The notes under the pieces were generated by a model. That model had not been told where the DNA came from, did not search any database, and worked only from the letters and a program-made list of their open reading frames with translations. From Aquabacterium sp. OR-4 (GTDB lineage Bacteria > Pseudomonadota > Gammaproteobacteria > Burkholderiales > Burkholderiaceae_C), in assembly GCF_025290835.2 (NCBI RefSeq), contig NZ_JAOCQD020000002.1:806001-870000 (forward strand): a DNA stretch of 64,000 nucleotides. Direction: 5' to 3'. Below, piece by piece: positions 9,429 through 23,179 of the stretch. The stretch's first letter is position 1. Each line of letters opens with the position of its first letter. A program made the translations under genes and the position numbers.

Positions 9429-10130
9429 TCAGGCGCGCACCAGGGGCGCGCGGAACATGTAGCCCACCCGCGATTTCGACTGCAGCGGCACCAGCGCCGG
9501 CGTGGCCCGCTCGATGCGCCGGCGCAGCCGGTAGATGGTGGCATGCAGGCGGTTCGGATCGTCCTCGGCCGACAGGCCCAGCAGCGTCAGCAGGGCCTGG
9601 TGGCCCACGGTCTCGCCCTTGGCCTCGAGCAGGCAGGCCAGCACGCTGACATCGGTGGGGCTGAGCTCGATCATCGCGCCGTCGGGCGCCACCAGCCGGC
9701 GCTGCACCTCGTCCAGCCGCCAGGCCTGGCTGGGCGTGGTGTCGGCACTGCGCGCGGCGCGCCGGTAGACGCTGCCCACGGCCAGCAGCACCTGCTCGAA
9801 CGTGACCGGCTTGGCCAGGTGCATGTCGGCGCCGGCACCGATGACCTGGTCGAACACGTCGTTGCCGAGCTTGCCCGAGACCACCAGCACACCGGCCTCG
9901 GTGCGCCGGCGCAGCAGGCGCAGCAGGCTCAGGCCGTCCACGCCGGGCAGCATCAGGTCGACGATGTAGAAATCGAACTCGAAGGGCCGCTCGCTGCACA
10001 GCAGGTCATCGCTGTCGGCAAACCAGCGCACGGCAATGCCCTGCGATTGCAGAAATTGCGACAGGTATTCGCTGTACGCCGCGTCGTCGTCGATCAGCGC
10101 CAGGGTCTGCGGAAGCGTGGTCACATGCAA
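9429..10130 (-). CDS. OmpR/PhoB-type response regulator
   Basis: A 233-aa response regulator. The receiver domain has the acidic pocket DDD near residues 14-16, the phospho-acceptor D58 (YIVDLMLPGVDGL) and the conserved lysine in LAKPVTF. The C-terminal half is a winged helix ending YRLRRRIERATPALVPLQSKSRVGYMF, the usual DNA-contacting part of OmpR-type regulators. It is convergent with the duplicated histidine kinases, and no other unpaired kinase lies close by, so one or both of those kinases are its likely partners (inference). The SRP RNA gene lies just upstream, on the opposite strand. Confidence 0.87.
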   Translation of the reverse strand: MHVTTLPQTLALIDDDAAYSEYLSQFLQSQGIAVRWFADSDDLLCSERPFEFDFYIVDLMLPGVDGLSLLRLLRRRTEAGVLVVSGKLGNDVFDQVIGAGADMHLAKPVTFEQVLLAVGSVYRRAARSADTTPSQAWRLDEVQRRLVAPDGAMIELSPTDVSVLACLLEAKGETVGHQALLTLLGLSAEDDPNRLHATIYRLRRRIERATPALVPLQSKSRVGYMFRAPLVRA

Positions 10131-10224
10131 GGCGTTGAAGGCTGTGGCCCGTGCGCTGCACGGGAAACCTGCGATTCTGCGTCAAGCCAAACGCCGGGCC
10201 GACCTGCCGCGCATGCGGATCACC

Positions 10225-10230
10225 TACAAT
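10225..10230 (+). promoter_or_regulatory. Probable -10 element of the SRP RNA gene
   Basis: TACAAT ends 4 bp before the first base of the closing helix of the SRP RNA (10235), a good position for a -10 hexamer. A matching -35 hexamer is not obvious in the GC-rich sequence upstream. Confidence 0.5.
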
Positions 10231-10234
10231 CGTC

Positions 10235-10335
10235 GGTGACGGGCCCCCTCGCATGGAAGCGCGGCCAACCGGGTCAGGTCGGGAACGAAGCAGCCCCAAC
10301 CGTTGCAACCAGTGCCGAGGTTCAGGCTCGTCACC
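10235..10335 (+). ncRNA. ffs: 4.5S signal recognition particle RNA
   Basis: Small bacterial SRP RNA, about 101 nt. It binds Ffh and targets nascent membrane proteins to FtsY. The 5' and 3' ends form an 11-bp closing helix (10235-10245 with 10325-10335, one G-U pair). The core carries the Ffh-binding block GGTCAGGTC...GAAGCAGCC at 10272-10294 with the GGAA tetraloop at 10282-10285. The pair closing that tetraloop is G81-C86 (G10281/C10286), where E. coli has C-G, so pairing is kept by compensation. The 3' side AGTGCCGAGG and GGCTCGT matches other betaproteobacterial SRP RNAs. No terminator with a U-run follows. Confidence 0.95.
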
Positions 10336-10506
10336 TTTCATCCGTCACACCGCCGTGCAGCCTTTGCACCGCACCTGCGCAGCCCTTGCGCAGCACCTGT
10401 GCCCTCTCCTTCAGACCGCCAGCACGCGGGCCTCGGGCCCTGACCGGCCGCCCGCCGGGCGGCGCCACCCTCGGGCCGCCAGACCGCCCGCCGGCTTGGT
10501 CTCTCG

Positions 10507-12974
<2,468 letters not shown>

Positions 12975-12978
<4 letters not shown>

Positions 12979-15062
12979 GGCGTGGCCTTGCGGGTCTGGC
13001 GCGCGGCGGCCAGGCGGGCCGCCAGGCCGCTGGTGGCCGCAGTTGCGGGTGCGGGTGCGGGTGCGGGTGCGGGTGCGGGTGCGGGTGCGGGTGCAGGTGC
13101 GGATGGCGCGCTGGCGGGGCCAGCCGCCACCGGCGCGGCCGGTCTGCTGGCGGCCGCCGCCGCCGGCGCACCGGCTGACGCACCGGCTGGCGCACCGACT
13201 GACGAAGGCGCAGGCGCAGACCCGGGCGCAGACGTTGGCGCGGGTGCCGTGACCGATGCCGCGGCGGGCACCAGGCTCGACGGTTCATCGGGCAGCACCA
13301 CCGCACGCGGGCCCAGCGTGGCCGGCTCGGTGGCGGGCTCGCCCTGCAGGGCCTGCTGCAGCTGGGTCTGCGTCACCTCCAGCGGCCGGCCGTAGCGCTG
13401 CGCCACCCGGTGCAGCGCGGCGGCACGGTGGCGCAGCGGCAGCAATTGGGTGTCGACCAGCTCGTTGGCGGCGCTCGCGGTGACGCGCAGGCGCTCGTGG
13501 TCGGTGTGCGGACTGCGCACCGGCGCCTCCAGCGGCATGCGGCGGATCATGTTCTGCACGCTGTCGTCCAGGCCCCACTGCCGGGCCACGGCCGCGGCCA
13601 TCGATTCGAGGTCGATGCCCAGCACGGCATACGACGCGCTTTCTTCGGCCATGCCCGGTTCCTCGGGCTCACCGGGCCGCGCCGCGGGTGCGGGCAGCAT
13701 CAGGCGGCGCATCTGCGCCGCCTCGTCCGGAAAGTGGTACTGCACCAGCAGCCGGCCCAGGCGCTGCAGCAGCGCCAGCAGGTAGCACAGCTCGGCGTCG
13801 TAGCCGGCCGGCCGCAGCTGGCGGGCAATGCGCCCGGCCTGGCGCGCCAGCGCAAACTGGCGGCTCAGCTCGTCGGCCTGGGCCGAATCGAGCACGCCCG
13901 GCCAGGGCTTCATCACCTGCGCGGCGCGGCGCACGCTGTCGAGCCCGATCAGCGCGATGGCGCGGCGCACCGTCAGGATTGGCCCGCTGCCGGCGCCCAT
14001 GACGCCACGCACCGCGGCACTGTTGACCTGGCGCAGCAGCTCGAAGCACAGGCCCACGTCCTCCAGCACCACCTCGGCCAGCGCGGCGCTGCTGTCGCGG
14101 TCCATCTGCATCAGCCGCGCCGCGCGGCGCGCGCCGCCCGGCATGCCGGGCAGCACGCCGGCGCTGCGCATGCGGTCGGCCAGCACGGCCAGCGGCCCGA
14201 GGTTGCCGTCACTGGCACTGCGCAGCCAGCCCGACAAGGCGCGCTCGAAGGTGCGCGCACTGCGGTAGCGCTGGCGCTCCTGCCGGTCGGTGGCACGGTT
14301 GACGATGGCGCGCAGGGCTTCGGGCACGGCGCGGCCCTCCACCCAGGGCAGGCGCACGATTTCGCGCCCCTGCGGCGGCATCGAGGCCGCCGCCAGCATT
14401 GCATCGGGTTGATCGAGCGCCGGCGCACCGGCCAGCGCATGGTGCAGCACCAGGCCATAGGCCAGCAGGTCGCGCTCGGTTTCCTGGCGCCGGGCCTGCA
14501 GGCCGGCGGCCGCATCGGCCTGCACCACGCCCAGGCCGATCAGCTGTCCGCCGCCGTCGCTGCGCAGCAACAACATGCCGGCGTGCAGATCGAGGTGGGC
14601 ATGCCCGGCGTCGTGGGCCATGGCCAGGCCTTCAAGCGCCTGGGTGGCGGCCGGCACGAAATCGGCCGGCAGCAAGCCCTTGCCGCTGACGCGCTCCAGC
14701 AACAGCACGGCGTCACCGCATGCGTAGGCGATGTACGGCCAACGCTCCTGCTCGCCAATCTCGACCGGTGTGGCCAGCCCGGGATGATCAACCCGCGCCG
14801 CGCGCTGCGCCGACTGCAGCCAGTGGCGCATGGCCTCCTCGCCCTCGGGCTGCTGGCGCGGCATGGCCAGCACCCATTCACCGGCCGTGTCCGGCGCCTG
14901 CACCAGCCACAGCATGCTGCGCTGGGTCTTGGCCAGCAGACGCAAAAGCTGAAAGCGGCCGAGCTTGCGCACAGCCTGGCCGGCGGGCGGACGATCGGAG
15001 GGGGCGGGGGCAGGCATGGCGGTCGGATCGGCGGATTCGGCCCGATTGGACGCGTTGCACAC
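12975..15062 (-). CDS. Pseudokinase-HDOD domain protein
   Basis: A 695-aa relative of the downstream kinase-HDOD protein. The first 275 residues align with a protein kinase fold, but catalytic positions are lost: the VALK lysine is M67, HRDLKPSN has become HLDLHAGM (D158 kept, N to M163), and the DFG aspartate is G176. The glycine loop is also gone. I therefore predict a pseudokinase. Residues about 300-500 are an HDOD domain (AEVVLEDVGLCFELLRQVN and RRAIALIGLDSVRRAAQ). The tail from about 590 is Ala/Pro-rich with an (Ala-Pro)n run coded by a GCGGGT hexamer tract, then ends in a basic LAARLAAARQTRKATP segment. The first ATG (15062) or M16 could be the start. First gene of a two-gene unit. Confidence 0.82.
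13043..13096. repeat. Hexanucleotide tandem tract (GCGGGT)n
   Basis: About nine copies of GCGGGT, the last one varied to GCAGGT, coding Ala-Pro dipeptides near the C-terminus of the pseudokinase-HDOD protein. It is comparable in length and period to the tract in dnaX, and likewise frame-neutral if units are gained or lost. Confidence 0.85.
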
Positions 15063-15219
15063 CGCGCTGATGGCCCGAACAGGGGCCGATCACGCCGCCT
15101 GATTGCCGCCGCCACACCGCAGCCCGGGGGCACAGACCGTGCCAGCCGTGGTGCCGTAAGCCTTTGTGCCACAATCTTTTGACTCCCCATGGAGGGCCCA
15201 GCCGCCAAGGAATCAGACG

Positions 15220-15549
15220 ATGAGCAGCGAATTGATCAAGCACACCACCGACGCCAGTTTCGAGGCCGACGTGCTCCAGTCCGGCACGCCGGTGCTGGTT
15301 GACTACTGGGCCGAGTGGTGCGGGCCGTGCAAGATGATTGCCCCGATCCTCGACGAGGCGGCCAAGGAATACGGCGCACGCCTGCAGGTGGCCAAGATGA
15401 ACGTCGACGAAAACCGCGAAGTGCCGGCCAAGTTCGGCATCCGCGGCATCCCGACGCTGATGCTGTTCAAGGACGGTCAGCTGGCCGCCACCAAGGTGGG
15501 TGCGATGACCAAGGCGCAATTGACCGCCTTCATCGAGCCGCACCTATAA
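15220..15549 (+). CDS. trxA: Thioredoxin
   Basis: A 109-aa cytoplasmic thioredoxin, the general dithiol reductant recycled by thioredoxin reductase. The active site WCGPC carries C34 and C37, the cis-proline loop is GIPTLMLF, and [15 protein letters not shown] is canonical. The reading frame is open further upstream to 15166, but ATG 15220 gives the standard N-terminus ([10 protein letters not shown]) and has an AAGG Shine-Dalgarno 9 bp before it. Its stop codon overlaps the -10 of the presumed rho promoter. Confidence 0.96.
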   Translation: MSSELIKHTTDASFEADVLQSGTPVLVDYWAEWCGPCKMIAPILDEAAKEYGARLQVAKMNVDENREVPAKFGIRGIPTLMLFKDGQLAATKVGAMTKAQLTAFIEPHL

Positions 15550-15550
15550 T
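15520..15550 (+). promoter_or_regulatory. Probable sigma-70 promoter for rho
   Basis: TTGACC (15520-15525), a 19-bp spacer and TATAAT (15545-15550). The -35 lies inside the end of trxA and the -10 overlaps its stop codon. It would give a rho leader of about 265 nt, long enough for the autoregulation known for rho in other bacteria (inference). Confidence 0.6.
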
Positions 15551-15823
15551 CTGCAGCCATAGCGCCGGTTTCAGCGCGTCGCCACAAGCGACGCACCGGC
15601 GCCACCGGCCCATTGCCACCACGCCACCCGGGCCCGAGCCCGGCGCTTGAACCGCGTGGTTTCGGCCCCTCCCCCGTGACCCCGACCCGCTTCGCCGCCC
15701 CCGTGGTGGCGATCCGGCTGCAGCCCGCCAGGCTGCGGCAGCGGGGCGCGCAACAGGGGCCATCTGTTCCGGCCGCCATCGCCCTGGCAAGGCGCGCGGC
15801 AACCACCCCAGGGTGACACCCCG
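15551..15823 (+). other. Long leader region of rho
   Basis: 273 bp between trxA and rho with no convincing open frame. It is C-rich in places (for example 15600-15680), as expected for Rho-binding RNA, and a few GC hairpins are possible. No U-tract terminator is present. Confidence 0.4.
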
Positions 15824-17089
15824 ATGCATCTGTCCGAACTGAAGGCGCTCCACGTCTCCGAACTCATCACCATGGGCGAGGCGCTGGAGATCGAAAACGT
15901 CTCGCGCCTGCGCAAGCAGGAGCTGATGTTCGCCATCATGAAGAAGCGCGCCAAGGCCGGCGAGCAGGTCTTCGGCGACGGCGTGCTGGAGGTGCTGCCC
16001 GACGGCTTCGGCTTCCTGCGCTCGATCGACTCGAGCTACATGGCGTCAACCGACGACATCTACCTCAGCCCCAGCCAGGTGCGGCGCTTCAACCTGCACA
16101 CCGGCGACCTGATCGAGGGCGAGGTGCGGGTGCCCAAGGACGGCGAACGCTACTTCGCGCTGGTCAAGGTCGACCGCGTGAACGGCCTCACGCCCGAGGA
16201 GAACAAGCACAAGATCATGTTCGAGAACCTGACGCCCTTGTTCCCCAAGGAAGCGTTCAAGCTCGAGCGTGACAACTTCAAGGGCGAAGAAAACGTCACC
16301 GGCCGCATCGTCGACCTGATCGCGCCCATCGGCAAGGGCCAGCGCGCCCTGCTGGTGGCCCAGCCGAAGACCGGCAAGACGATCATGATGAAGCACATCG
16401 CGCATGCGCTGGTGGCCAATCATCCCGAGATTCACCTGATCGTGCTGCTGGTCGACGAGCGTCCGGAAGAAGTGACCGAGATGGTGCGCGGCGTGCGTGG
16501 CGAGGTCATCTCGTCCACCTTCGACGAACCCGCCGCCCGCCACGTGCAGGTGGCCGAGATGGTGATCGAGCGCGCCAAGCGCCTGGTCGAGTTGAAGAAG
16601 GACGTGGTGATCCTGCTCGACAGCATCACCCGCCTGGCCCGCGCCTACAACAACGTGCTGCCCAGCTCCGGCAAGGTGCTCACCGGCGGTGTGGATGCCA
16701 ATGCGCTGCAGCGTCCCAAGCGCTTCTTCGGTGCCGCGCGCAATGTCGAGGAAGGCGGCTCGCTGACCATCATCGGCACCGCGCTGATCGACACCGGCTC
16801 GAAGATGGACGAGGTGATCTACGAGGAGTTCAAGGGCACCGGCAACTGCGAGATCCACCTGGATCGCCGCATGGCCGAGAAGCGCGTGTACCCCTCGATC
16901 CTGATCAACAAGAGCGGCACGCGTCGCGAAGAGCTGCTGCTCAAGCCCGAGATCCTGCAAAAGACCTGGATCCTGCGCAAGCTGCTCTACAACATGGACG
17001 AGATCGAGGCGATGGAGTTCGTGCTCGACAAGATGAAGGCCAGCAAGAGCAATCTGGACTTCTTCGACATGATGCGGCGCGGCGGCTGA
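15824..17089 (+). CDS. rho: Transcription termination factor Rho
   Basis: A 421-aa hexameric RNA-dependent ATPase/helicase that ends transcription at C-rich unstructured RNA. The N-terminal helix bundle ([15 protein letters not shown]) is followed by the cold-shock-like RNA-binding domain with DGFGFLRS, then the RecA-type motor with Walker A QPKTGKT, Walker [17 protein letters not shown] and the R-loop [13 protein letters not shown]. Length and sequence are typical, with no insertion. Downstream, a TATAAT for rpmE2 begins only 13 bp after the stop codon. Confidence 0.98.
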   Translation: MHLSELKALHVSELITMGEALEIENVSRLRKQELMFAIMKKRAKAGEQVFGDGVLEVLPDGFGFLRSIDSSYMASTDDIYLSPSQVRRFNLHTGDLIEGEVRVPKDGERYFALVKVDRVNGLTPEENKHKIMFENLTPLFPKEAFKLERDNFKGEENVTGRIVDLIAPIGKGQRALLVAQPKTGKTIMMKHIAHALVANHPEIHLIVLLVDERPEEVTEMVRGVRGEVISSTFDEPAARHVQVAEMVIERAKRLVELKKDVVILLDSITRLARAYNNVLPSSGKVLTGGVDANALQRPKRFFGAARNVEEGGSLTIIGTALIDTGSKMDEVIYEEFKGTGNCEIHLDRRMAEKRVYPSILINKSGTRREELLLKPEILQKTWILRKLLYNMDEIEAMEFVLDKMKASKSNLDFFDMMRRGG

Positions 17090-17101
17090 TCGCGTTCACG
17101 C

Positions 17102-17107
17102 TATAAT
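17102..17107 (+). promoter_or_regulatory. -10 hexamer upstream of rpmE2
   Basis: A perfect TATAAT 77 bp before the L31 start codon, just after rho. A -35 hexamer at the right distance is weak because that sequence is the GC-rich end of rho. Confidence 0.5.
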
Positions 17108-17183
17108 CGCGGGTTTTCCGCTTCGGGCAAGTGCGTGGCAAGGGTGCTGCGTGGCTGCCTGTGACTGCAGCGAAGGGTTTCCC

Positions 17184-17450
17184 ATGAAAGACGGCATCCA
17201 CCCCAACTACCGCGACGTCTGTTTCGTCGACCTGACCAATGGCTTCAAGTTCGTCACCCGTTCGGTGGTGCAGAGCAAGGAAACCATCAAGATGGACGAC
17301 GGCCGTGATCTGCCGCTGGTGAAGCTGGAAACCACCAGCGAGACCCACCCGTTCTACACGGGCACCCAGAAGAGCATCGACACGCTGGGCGGTCGCGTCG
17401 AGAAGTTCCGCAACAAGTTCGCCCGCGTCGGCATCACCAAGAAGGCCTGA
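17184..17450 (+). CDS. rpmE2: 50S ribosomal protein L31 type B
   Basis: An 88-aa large-subunit protein. It is the zinc-independent type B paralogue: it starts [17 protein letters not shown] and lacks the CXXC zinc ligands of type A L31. The conserved SETHPFYTG and the C-terminal [14 protein letters not shown] are present. The frame is open upstream to 17151, but ATG 17184 gives the family N-terminus. A strong terminator with a UUCG tetraloop lies about 100 bp downstream, so it is probably monocistronic. Confidence 0.95.
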   Translation: MKDGIHPNYRDVCFVDLTNGFKFVTRSVVQSKETIKMDDGRDLPLVKLETTSETHPFYTGTQKSIDTLGGRVEKFRNKFARVGITKKA

Positions 17451-17550
17451 CCGGGGCACCTGGCGTCGCGCGTGCGCGGCGCCACCCACCGGACGCATCG
17501 CCGTCCGGTTCTCGGGGCGGCCCGACGCTCGCTTGGCCCCCCTCCACACA

Positions 17551-17577
17551 ACGGCAGCTTCGGCTGCCGTTTTGCTT
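17551..17577 (+). terminator. Rho-independent terminator after rpmE2
   Basis: A perfect 8-bp stem ACGGCAGC / GCTGCCGT closed by a UUCG tetraloop (17559-17562), followed by TTTGCTT. It ends the rpmE2 transcript and argues against the TTG at 17576 as the start of the next gene. Confidence 0.88.
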
Positions 17578-17644
17578 GCTGCGCCGCCAGCCTGCGCCGG
17601 CGCAGCGGCCCGACTGGCCCGTGGCTTCGGGCATCATCGCCGCC

Positions 17645-19321
17645 GTGACACCTTCGCCCCGCCCTGCCCTCGTCACTGCCGAGGCGGCGCAACGCCTGCC
17701 ACGGCTCGCGCTGCTGCTGTTTTGCGCCGCCTACCTGCTGCCCGGCCTGTTCGGGCGCGACCCCTGGCGTGGCGCCGACCTGACCGCCTTCGGGCAGATG
17801 CTGGCCATGGCCGAGGGCCGCTCGTCGTGGTGGCAGCCCACCCTCGGCGGCGTGCCCACCGATGCCGCACTGCTGCCGCATTGGCTGGGGGCGGCGGCCA
17901 TTCTGCTGGGCCAGCCCTGGCTGGATGCGGCGCTGGCCGCCCGCCTGCCCTTTGCCGCACTGCTGGCGCTGGCGCTGGCCGGCACCTGGTACGCCACCTA
18001 CCACCTGGCGCGCAGCGAGGCCGCGCAGCCGCTGCCCTTTGCCTTCGGCGGCGAAGCCCCGCCGCTCGACTACGCCCGCGCGATGGCCGACGCCGCGCTG
18101 CTGGCCCTGATGGCCACGCTTGGTCTGCTGCAGCTGGGCCACGAAGCCACGCCCGAGATGGCCCAGCTGGCCGTGGTGGCCGGGCTGCAATGGGTGCTGG
18201 CCAGCCCCGAGGGCTGGCGCGCGCGGCTCGGCGCGCTGCTGCTGCTGCCGGTGCTGGCGGCTTGCGGCGCGCCCACGATGGCCCTGGTGCTGGGGGCTGG
18301 CGCGCTGGCCTTGTCGGTCTTCAACCGCGATCCGGCGGTGCGGGCGCTGTGGCCCTGGCTGGCCGCCGCGCTGGTGCTGGCCGCGCTGGCCGGCTGGCCC
18401 ATGCACACCTGGGCCTGGCGCATGGCCAAGCTGCCGGCCGCGCTGCAGCTGGCCAAGCTGTGGCTGTGGTTTCTGTGGCCGGCCTGGCCGCTGGCGATGT
18501 GGACGTTGTGGCGCTGGCGCGGCCATCTGCGCGAGCGCCATCTGGCGCTGCCCGGCCTGGTGTTCGGCGTGGCCCTGGCGGCCAGCGTGACCATGGGCGG
18601 ATCCGATCGTGCGCTGATGCTGGGCCTGCCGGGGCTGGCCGTGCTGGCGGCCTTTGCCCTGCCCACCCTGCAGCGCGGCACGGCCGCGGCCATCGACTGG
18701 TTCTCGGTGAGCTTCTTCACCCTGGCCGCGCTGGTGATCTGGGTGATGTACCTGGCCATGCAGATTGGCGTGCCGGCACGGCCGGCGGCCAACATCGCGC
18801 GCCTGGCCCCGGGCTTTCAGGCGCCGGCCTTGTGGCTGCCGCTGCTGCTGGCGCTGACCGGCAGCCTGGTCTGGCTGCTGCTGGTGCGCTGGCGCACCGC
18901 CCGCCACCGCGCGGCCCTGTGGAAGAGCCTGGTGCTGCCGGCCGGCGGCGTGGCCCTGTGCTGGCTGCTGCTGATGACGCTGTGGCTGCCGCTGCTGGAC
19001 TACGGCCGCAGCAACCGGCCGCTGGCCCAGCGCCTGGCGCGCCTGGTGCCGGGCGATGCCTGCATTGCCGCACCCGGCGCCTCGGGCTCGCTGGTGGCGG
19101 CACTCGAGTTCCATGGCCGCCACCGTGTGGATGCCTCGGCCACGGCCGCCCAGGGCCCCTGCCCGGTGCTGATGCTGGCGCAACGCGGGCTCAAGGACAC
19201 CGCACCGGTGCTGGCGGCGCGCGCGGCCGGCTGGGTGGAGACCGGCCGCGAACGCCGGCCCACCGACCGCCACGAGTGGACCCTGGTGTTTCAGCGCAGC
19301 GCTGCCGCCACCCGGCCCTGA
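17645..19321 (+). CDS. Polytopic membrane protein, ArnT/GT39-like glycosyltransferase
   Basis: About 558 aa with 10-12 hydrophobic helices and a soluble C-terminal tail of about 90 residues, resembling ArnT/dolichyl-phosphate-mannosyltransferase-like (GT-C) proteins. The first periplasmic loop holds FGRDPWRGADLTAFGQ, with the acidic residues expected near the active site in GT-C enzymes. Acceptor and donor are unknown. The open frame begins at TTG 17576, but that codon lies in the U-tract of the rpmE2 terminator, so I prefer GTG 17645. It is convergent with phoR. The family assignment comes from topology and the first loop only and is moderate. Confidence 0.65.
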   Translation: MTPSPRPALVTAEAAQRLPRLALLLFCAAYLLPGLFGRDPWRGADLTAFGQMLAMAEGRSSWWQPTLGGVPTDAALLPHWLGAAAILLGQPWLDAALAARLPFAALLALALAGTWYATYHLARSEAAQPLPFAFGGEAPPLDYARAMADAALLALMATLGLLQLGHEATPEMAQLAVVAGLQWVLASPEGWRARLGALLLLPVLAACGAPTMALVLGAGALALSVFNRDPAVRALWPWLAAALVLAALAGWPMHTWAWRMAKLPAALQLAKLWLWFLWPAWPLAMWTLWRWRGHLRERHLALPGLVFGVALAASVTMGGSDRALMLGLPGLAVLAAFALPTLQRGTAAAIDWFSVSFFTLAALVIWVMYLAMQIGVPARPAANIARLAPGFQAPALWLPLLLALTGSLVWLLLVRWRTARHRAALWKSLVLPAGGVALCWLLLMTLWLPLLDYGRSNRPLAQRLARLVPGDACIAAPGASGSLVAALEFHGRHRVDASATAAQGPCPVLMLAQRGLKDTAPVLAARAAGWVETGRERRPTDRHEWTLVFQRSAAATRP

Positions 19322-19412
19322 ACCTTGAGCCCTGGTCGGACGGCAGGTGGCCCGCCGCGCCGGGCCCGCGCCGGCTCAGCCGGCCACAAACCCCCGCAGC
19401 ACCCGCAGGCGC

Positions 19413-20768
<1,356 letters not shown>

Positions 20769-20821
20769 GACGCGTCGGGCGGCGCCGTGGCGATGTGTCG
20801 GCGCATCAGCCCGTCAGCCCA

Positions 20822-21523
<702 letters not shown>

Positions 21524-21571
21524 GGCTAGGGGGTCCGTTGTGGCTTCAGAAAATGCGCGCGCGGCGGGGCG

Positions 21572-22279
21572 TCAGCGCACCAGGCTTTCGACCGTGTCGA
21601 GCGGGTTGTGCCGCACGTCGGTGCCCTTGACGATGTAGATGATCTGCTCGGCCAGGTTCTTGGCGTGGTCGCCGACGCGCTCGATGGCCTTGGCCACGAA
21701 CACCAGGTCGATCGACGACGAGATGGTGCGCGGGTCTTCCATCATGTAGGTGATCAGCTTGCGCATCAGGCCGTCGAACTCCTGGTCGATCTGGTCGTCG
21801 TGCTTGAGCACCTCGAGCGCGCCCTCGGTGTCGAGGCGGGCAAAGGCGTCGAGCGCCTTGCGCAGCTGCTTGATGGCCAGCTCGCTCTCGAAGGCCAGGT
21901 CGGCCACCGGCAGGCGCAGCCGGCTGGACACGCCCGAGTTCAGCAGGCGCTGCACGGTGCGGGCGATGCGCGCGGCCTCGTCGCCGATGCGCTCGAGGTT
22001 GCCGATGGTCTTGCTCACGGCGATCAGCAGGCGCAGGTCGCGGGCGGTGGGCTGGCGGCGGGCGATGATGGTCGACAGGTCGCGGTCGATCTCGACCTCG
22101 AGCGAGTTGACCCGCTCTTCCTGCTTGAGCACCTGCGAAGCGGTCTCGCCGCTGAAGTTGGACAGGGCGTAGACGGCCTGGGCCACCTGCGCCTCGACCA
22201 GGCCGCCCATCTCGAGCACGCGGGTCGACACCGCGCTGAGTTCGGAGTCGAACTGGGTGGAAAGATGCTTGTCAGTCAT
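21572..22279 (-). CDS. phoU: Phosphate signalling complex protein PhoU
   Basis: A 235-aa all-helical protein with two PhoU repeats that links the Pst transporter to PhoR and limits phosphate uptake. It starts MTDKHLSTQFDSELSAVSTRVLEMGG; both repeats contain E/D-rich metal-binding helices (IGDEAARIA and VGDHAKNLAEQIIY). The frame is open to 22366, but ATG 22279 is preceded by a GGGGAG Shine-Dalgarno and gives the family N-terminus. It lies 100 bp after pstB. Confidence 0.95.
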   Translation of the reverse strand: MTDKHLSTQFDSELSAVSTRVLEMGGLVEAQVAQAVYALSNFSGETASQVLKQEERVNSLEVEIDRDLSTIIARRQPTARDLRLLIAVSKTIGNLERIGDEAARIARTVQRLLNSGVSSRLRLPVADLAFESELAIKQLRKALDAFARLDTEGALEVLKHDDQIDQEFDGLMRKLITYMMEDPRTISSSIDLVFVAKAIERVGDHAKNLAEQIIYIVKGTDVRHNPLDTVESLVR

Positions 22280-22379
22280 TGAAACTCCCCGATCGCCGAA
22301 TGCGTCAATCGACCCCGCAACAGGATCGTGGCTTGCTGGCGACGGCCGGGCACGACGGCCCGGCACATCGTCGATGAAC

Positions 22380-23165
22380 TCAACCGAACCGGCCGGTGAT
22401 GTAGTCCTCAGTGTCCTTGCGCTTGGGCTTCATGAACAGCTCGCTGGTCGGCCCGAACTCGATCAGGTCGCCCAGGTACATGTAGGCGGTGTAATCCGAC
22501 ACACGTGCCGCCTGCTGCATGTTGTGGGTGACGATGGCCACCGTGTACTCGCCCTTGAGCTCCTGGATCAGCTCTTCGATCTTGCCGGTGGAGATCGGGT
22601 CGAGCGCCGAGCAGGGCTCGTCGAGCAGCAGCACCTCGGGCTTGATGGCCACGCCGCGCGCGATGCACAGGCGCTGCTGCTGGCCGCCCGACAGGCCGGA
22701 GCCGCTCTGGTTGAGCTTGTCCTTGACCTCGCCCCACAGCGCCGACTTCTTCAGCGCCCACTCCACGCGCTCGTCCATCTCGGCACGCGACAGGGTCTCG
22801 AACAGCTTCACGCCGAAGGCGATGTTGTCGTAGATCGACATCGGGAACGGTGTCGGCTTCTGGAACACCATGCCGATCTTGGCGCGGATCAGCGAGACAT
22901 CGTCGCGGCTGGTCAGGATGTTCTGGCCATCGACATTGATCTCGCCCTCGGCGCGCTGCTCGGGGTAGAGCTCGAACATGCGGTTGAAGGTGCGCAGCAG
23001 CGTGCTCTTGCCGCAGCCCGACGGCCCGATGAAGGCCGTGGCCTTGTGCTCGGGAATGTCGATGTTGATGTTCTTCAGGGCGTGGAAACCGCCGTAGTAG
23101 AAGTTCAGGTTGCGCACCGAGATCTTGGCCTTTTCGGCCACCGGGGCGTTGACGCGTGCGTCCAT
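22380..23165 (-). CDS. pstB: Phosphate ABC transporter ATP-binding protein PstB
   Basis: A 261-aa ATPase that drives high-affinity phosphate import through PstA/PstC. It has Walker [10 protein letters not shown], the Q-loop [13 protein letters not shown], the signature SGGQQQR, Walker [12 protein letters not shown] and a switch histidine in VTHNMQQA. The frame is open far upstream through pstA, but ATG 23165 (MDARVNAP) is the appropriate start, 14 bp after pstA. The C-terminal [11 protein letters not shown] is the classic PstB end. Confidence 0.97.
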   Translation of the reverse strand: MDARVNAPVAEKAKISVRNLNFYYGGFHALKNINIDIPEHKATAFIGPSGCGKSTLLRTFNRMFELYPEQRAEGEINVDGQNILTSRDDVSLIRAKIGMVFQKPTPFPMSIYDNIAFGVKLFETLSRAEMDERVEWALKKSALWGEVKDKLNQSGSGLSGGQQQRLCIARGVAIKPEVLLLDEPCSALDPISTGKIEELIQELKGEYTVAIVTHNMQQAARVSDYTAYMYLGDLIEFGPTSELFMKPKRKDTEDYITGRFG

Positions 23166-23179
23166 GGGGTACTCGCTTC

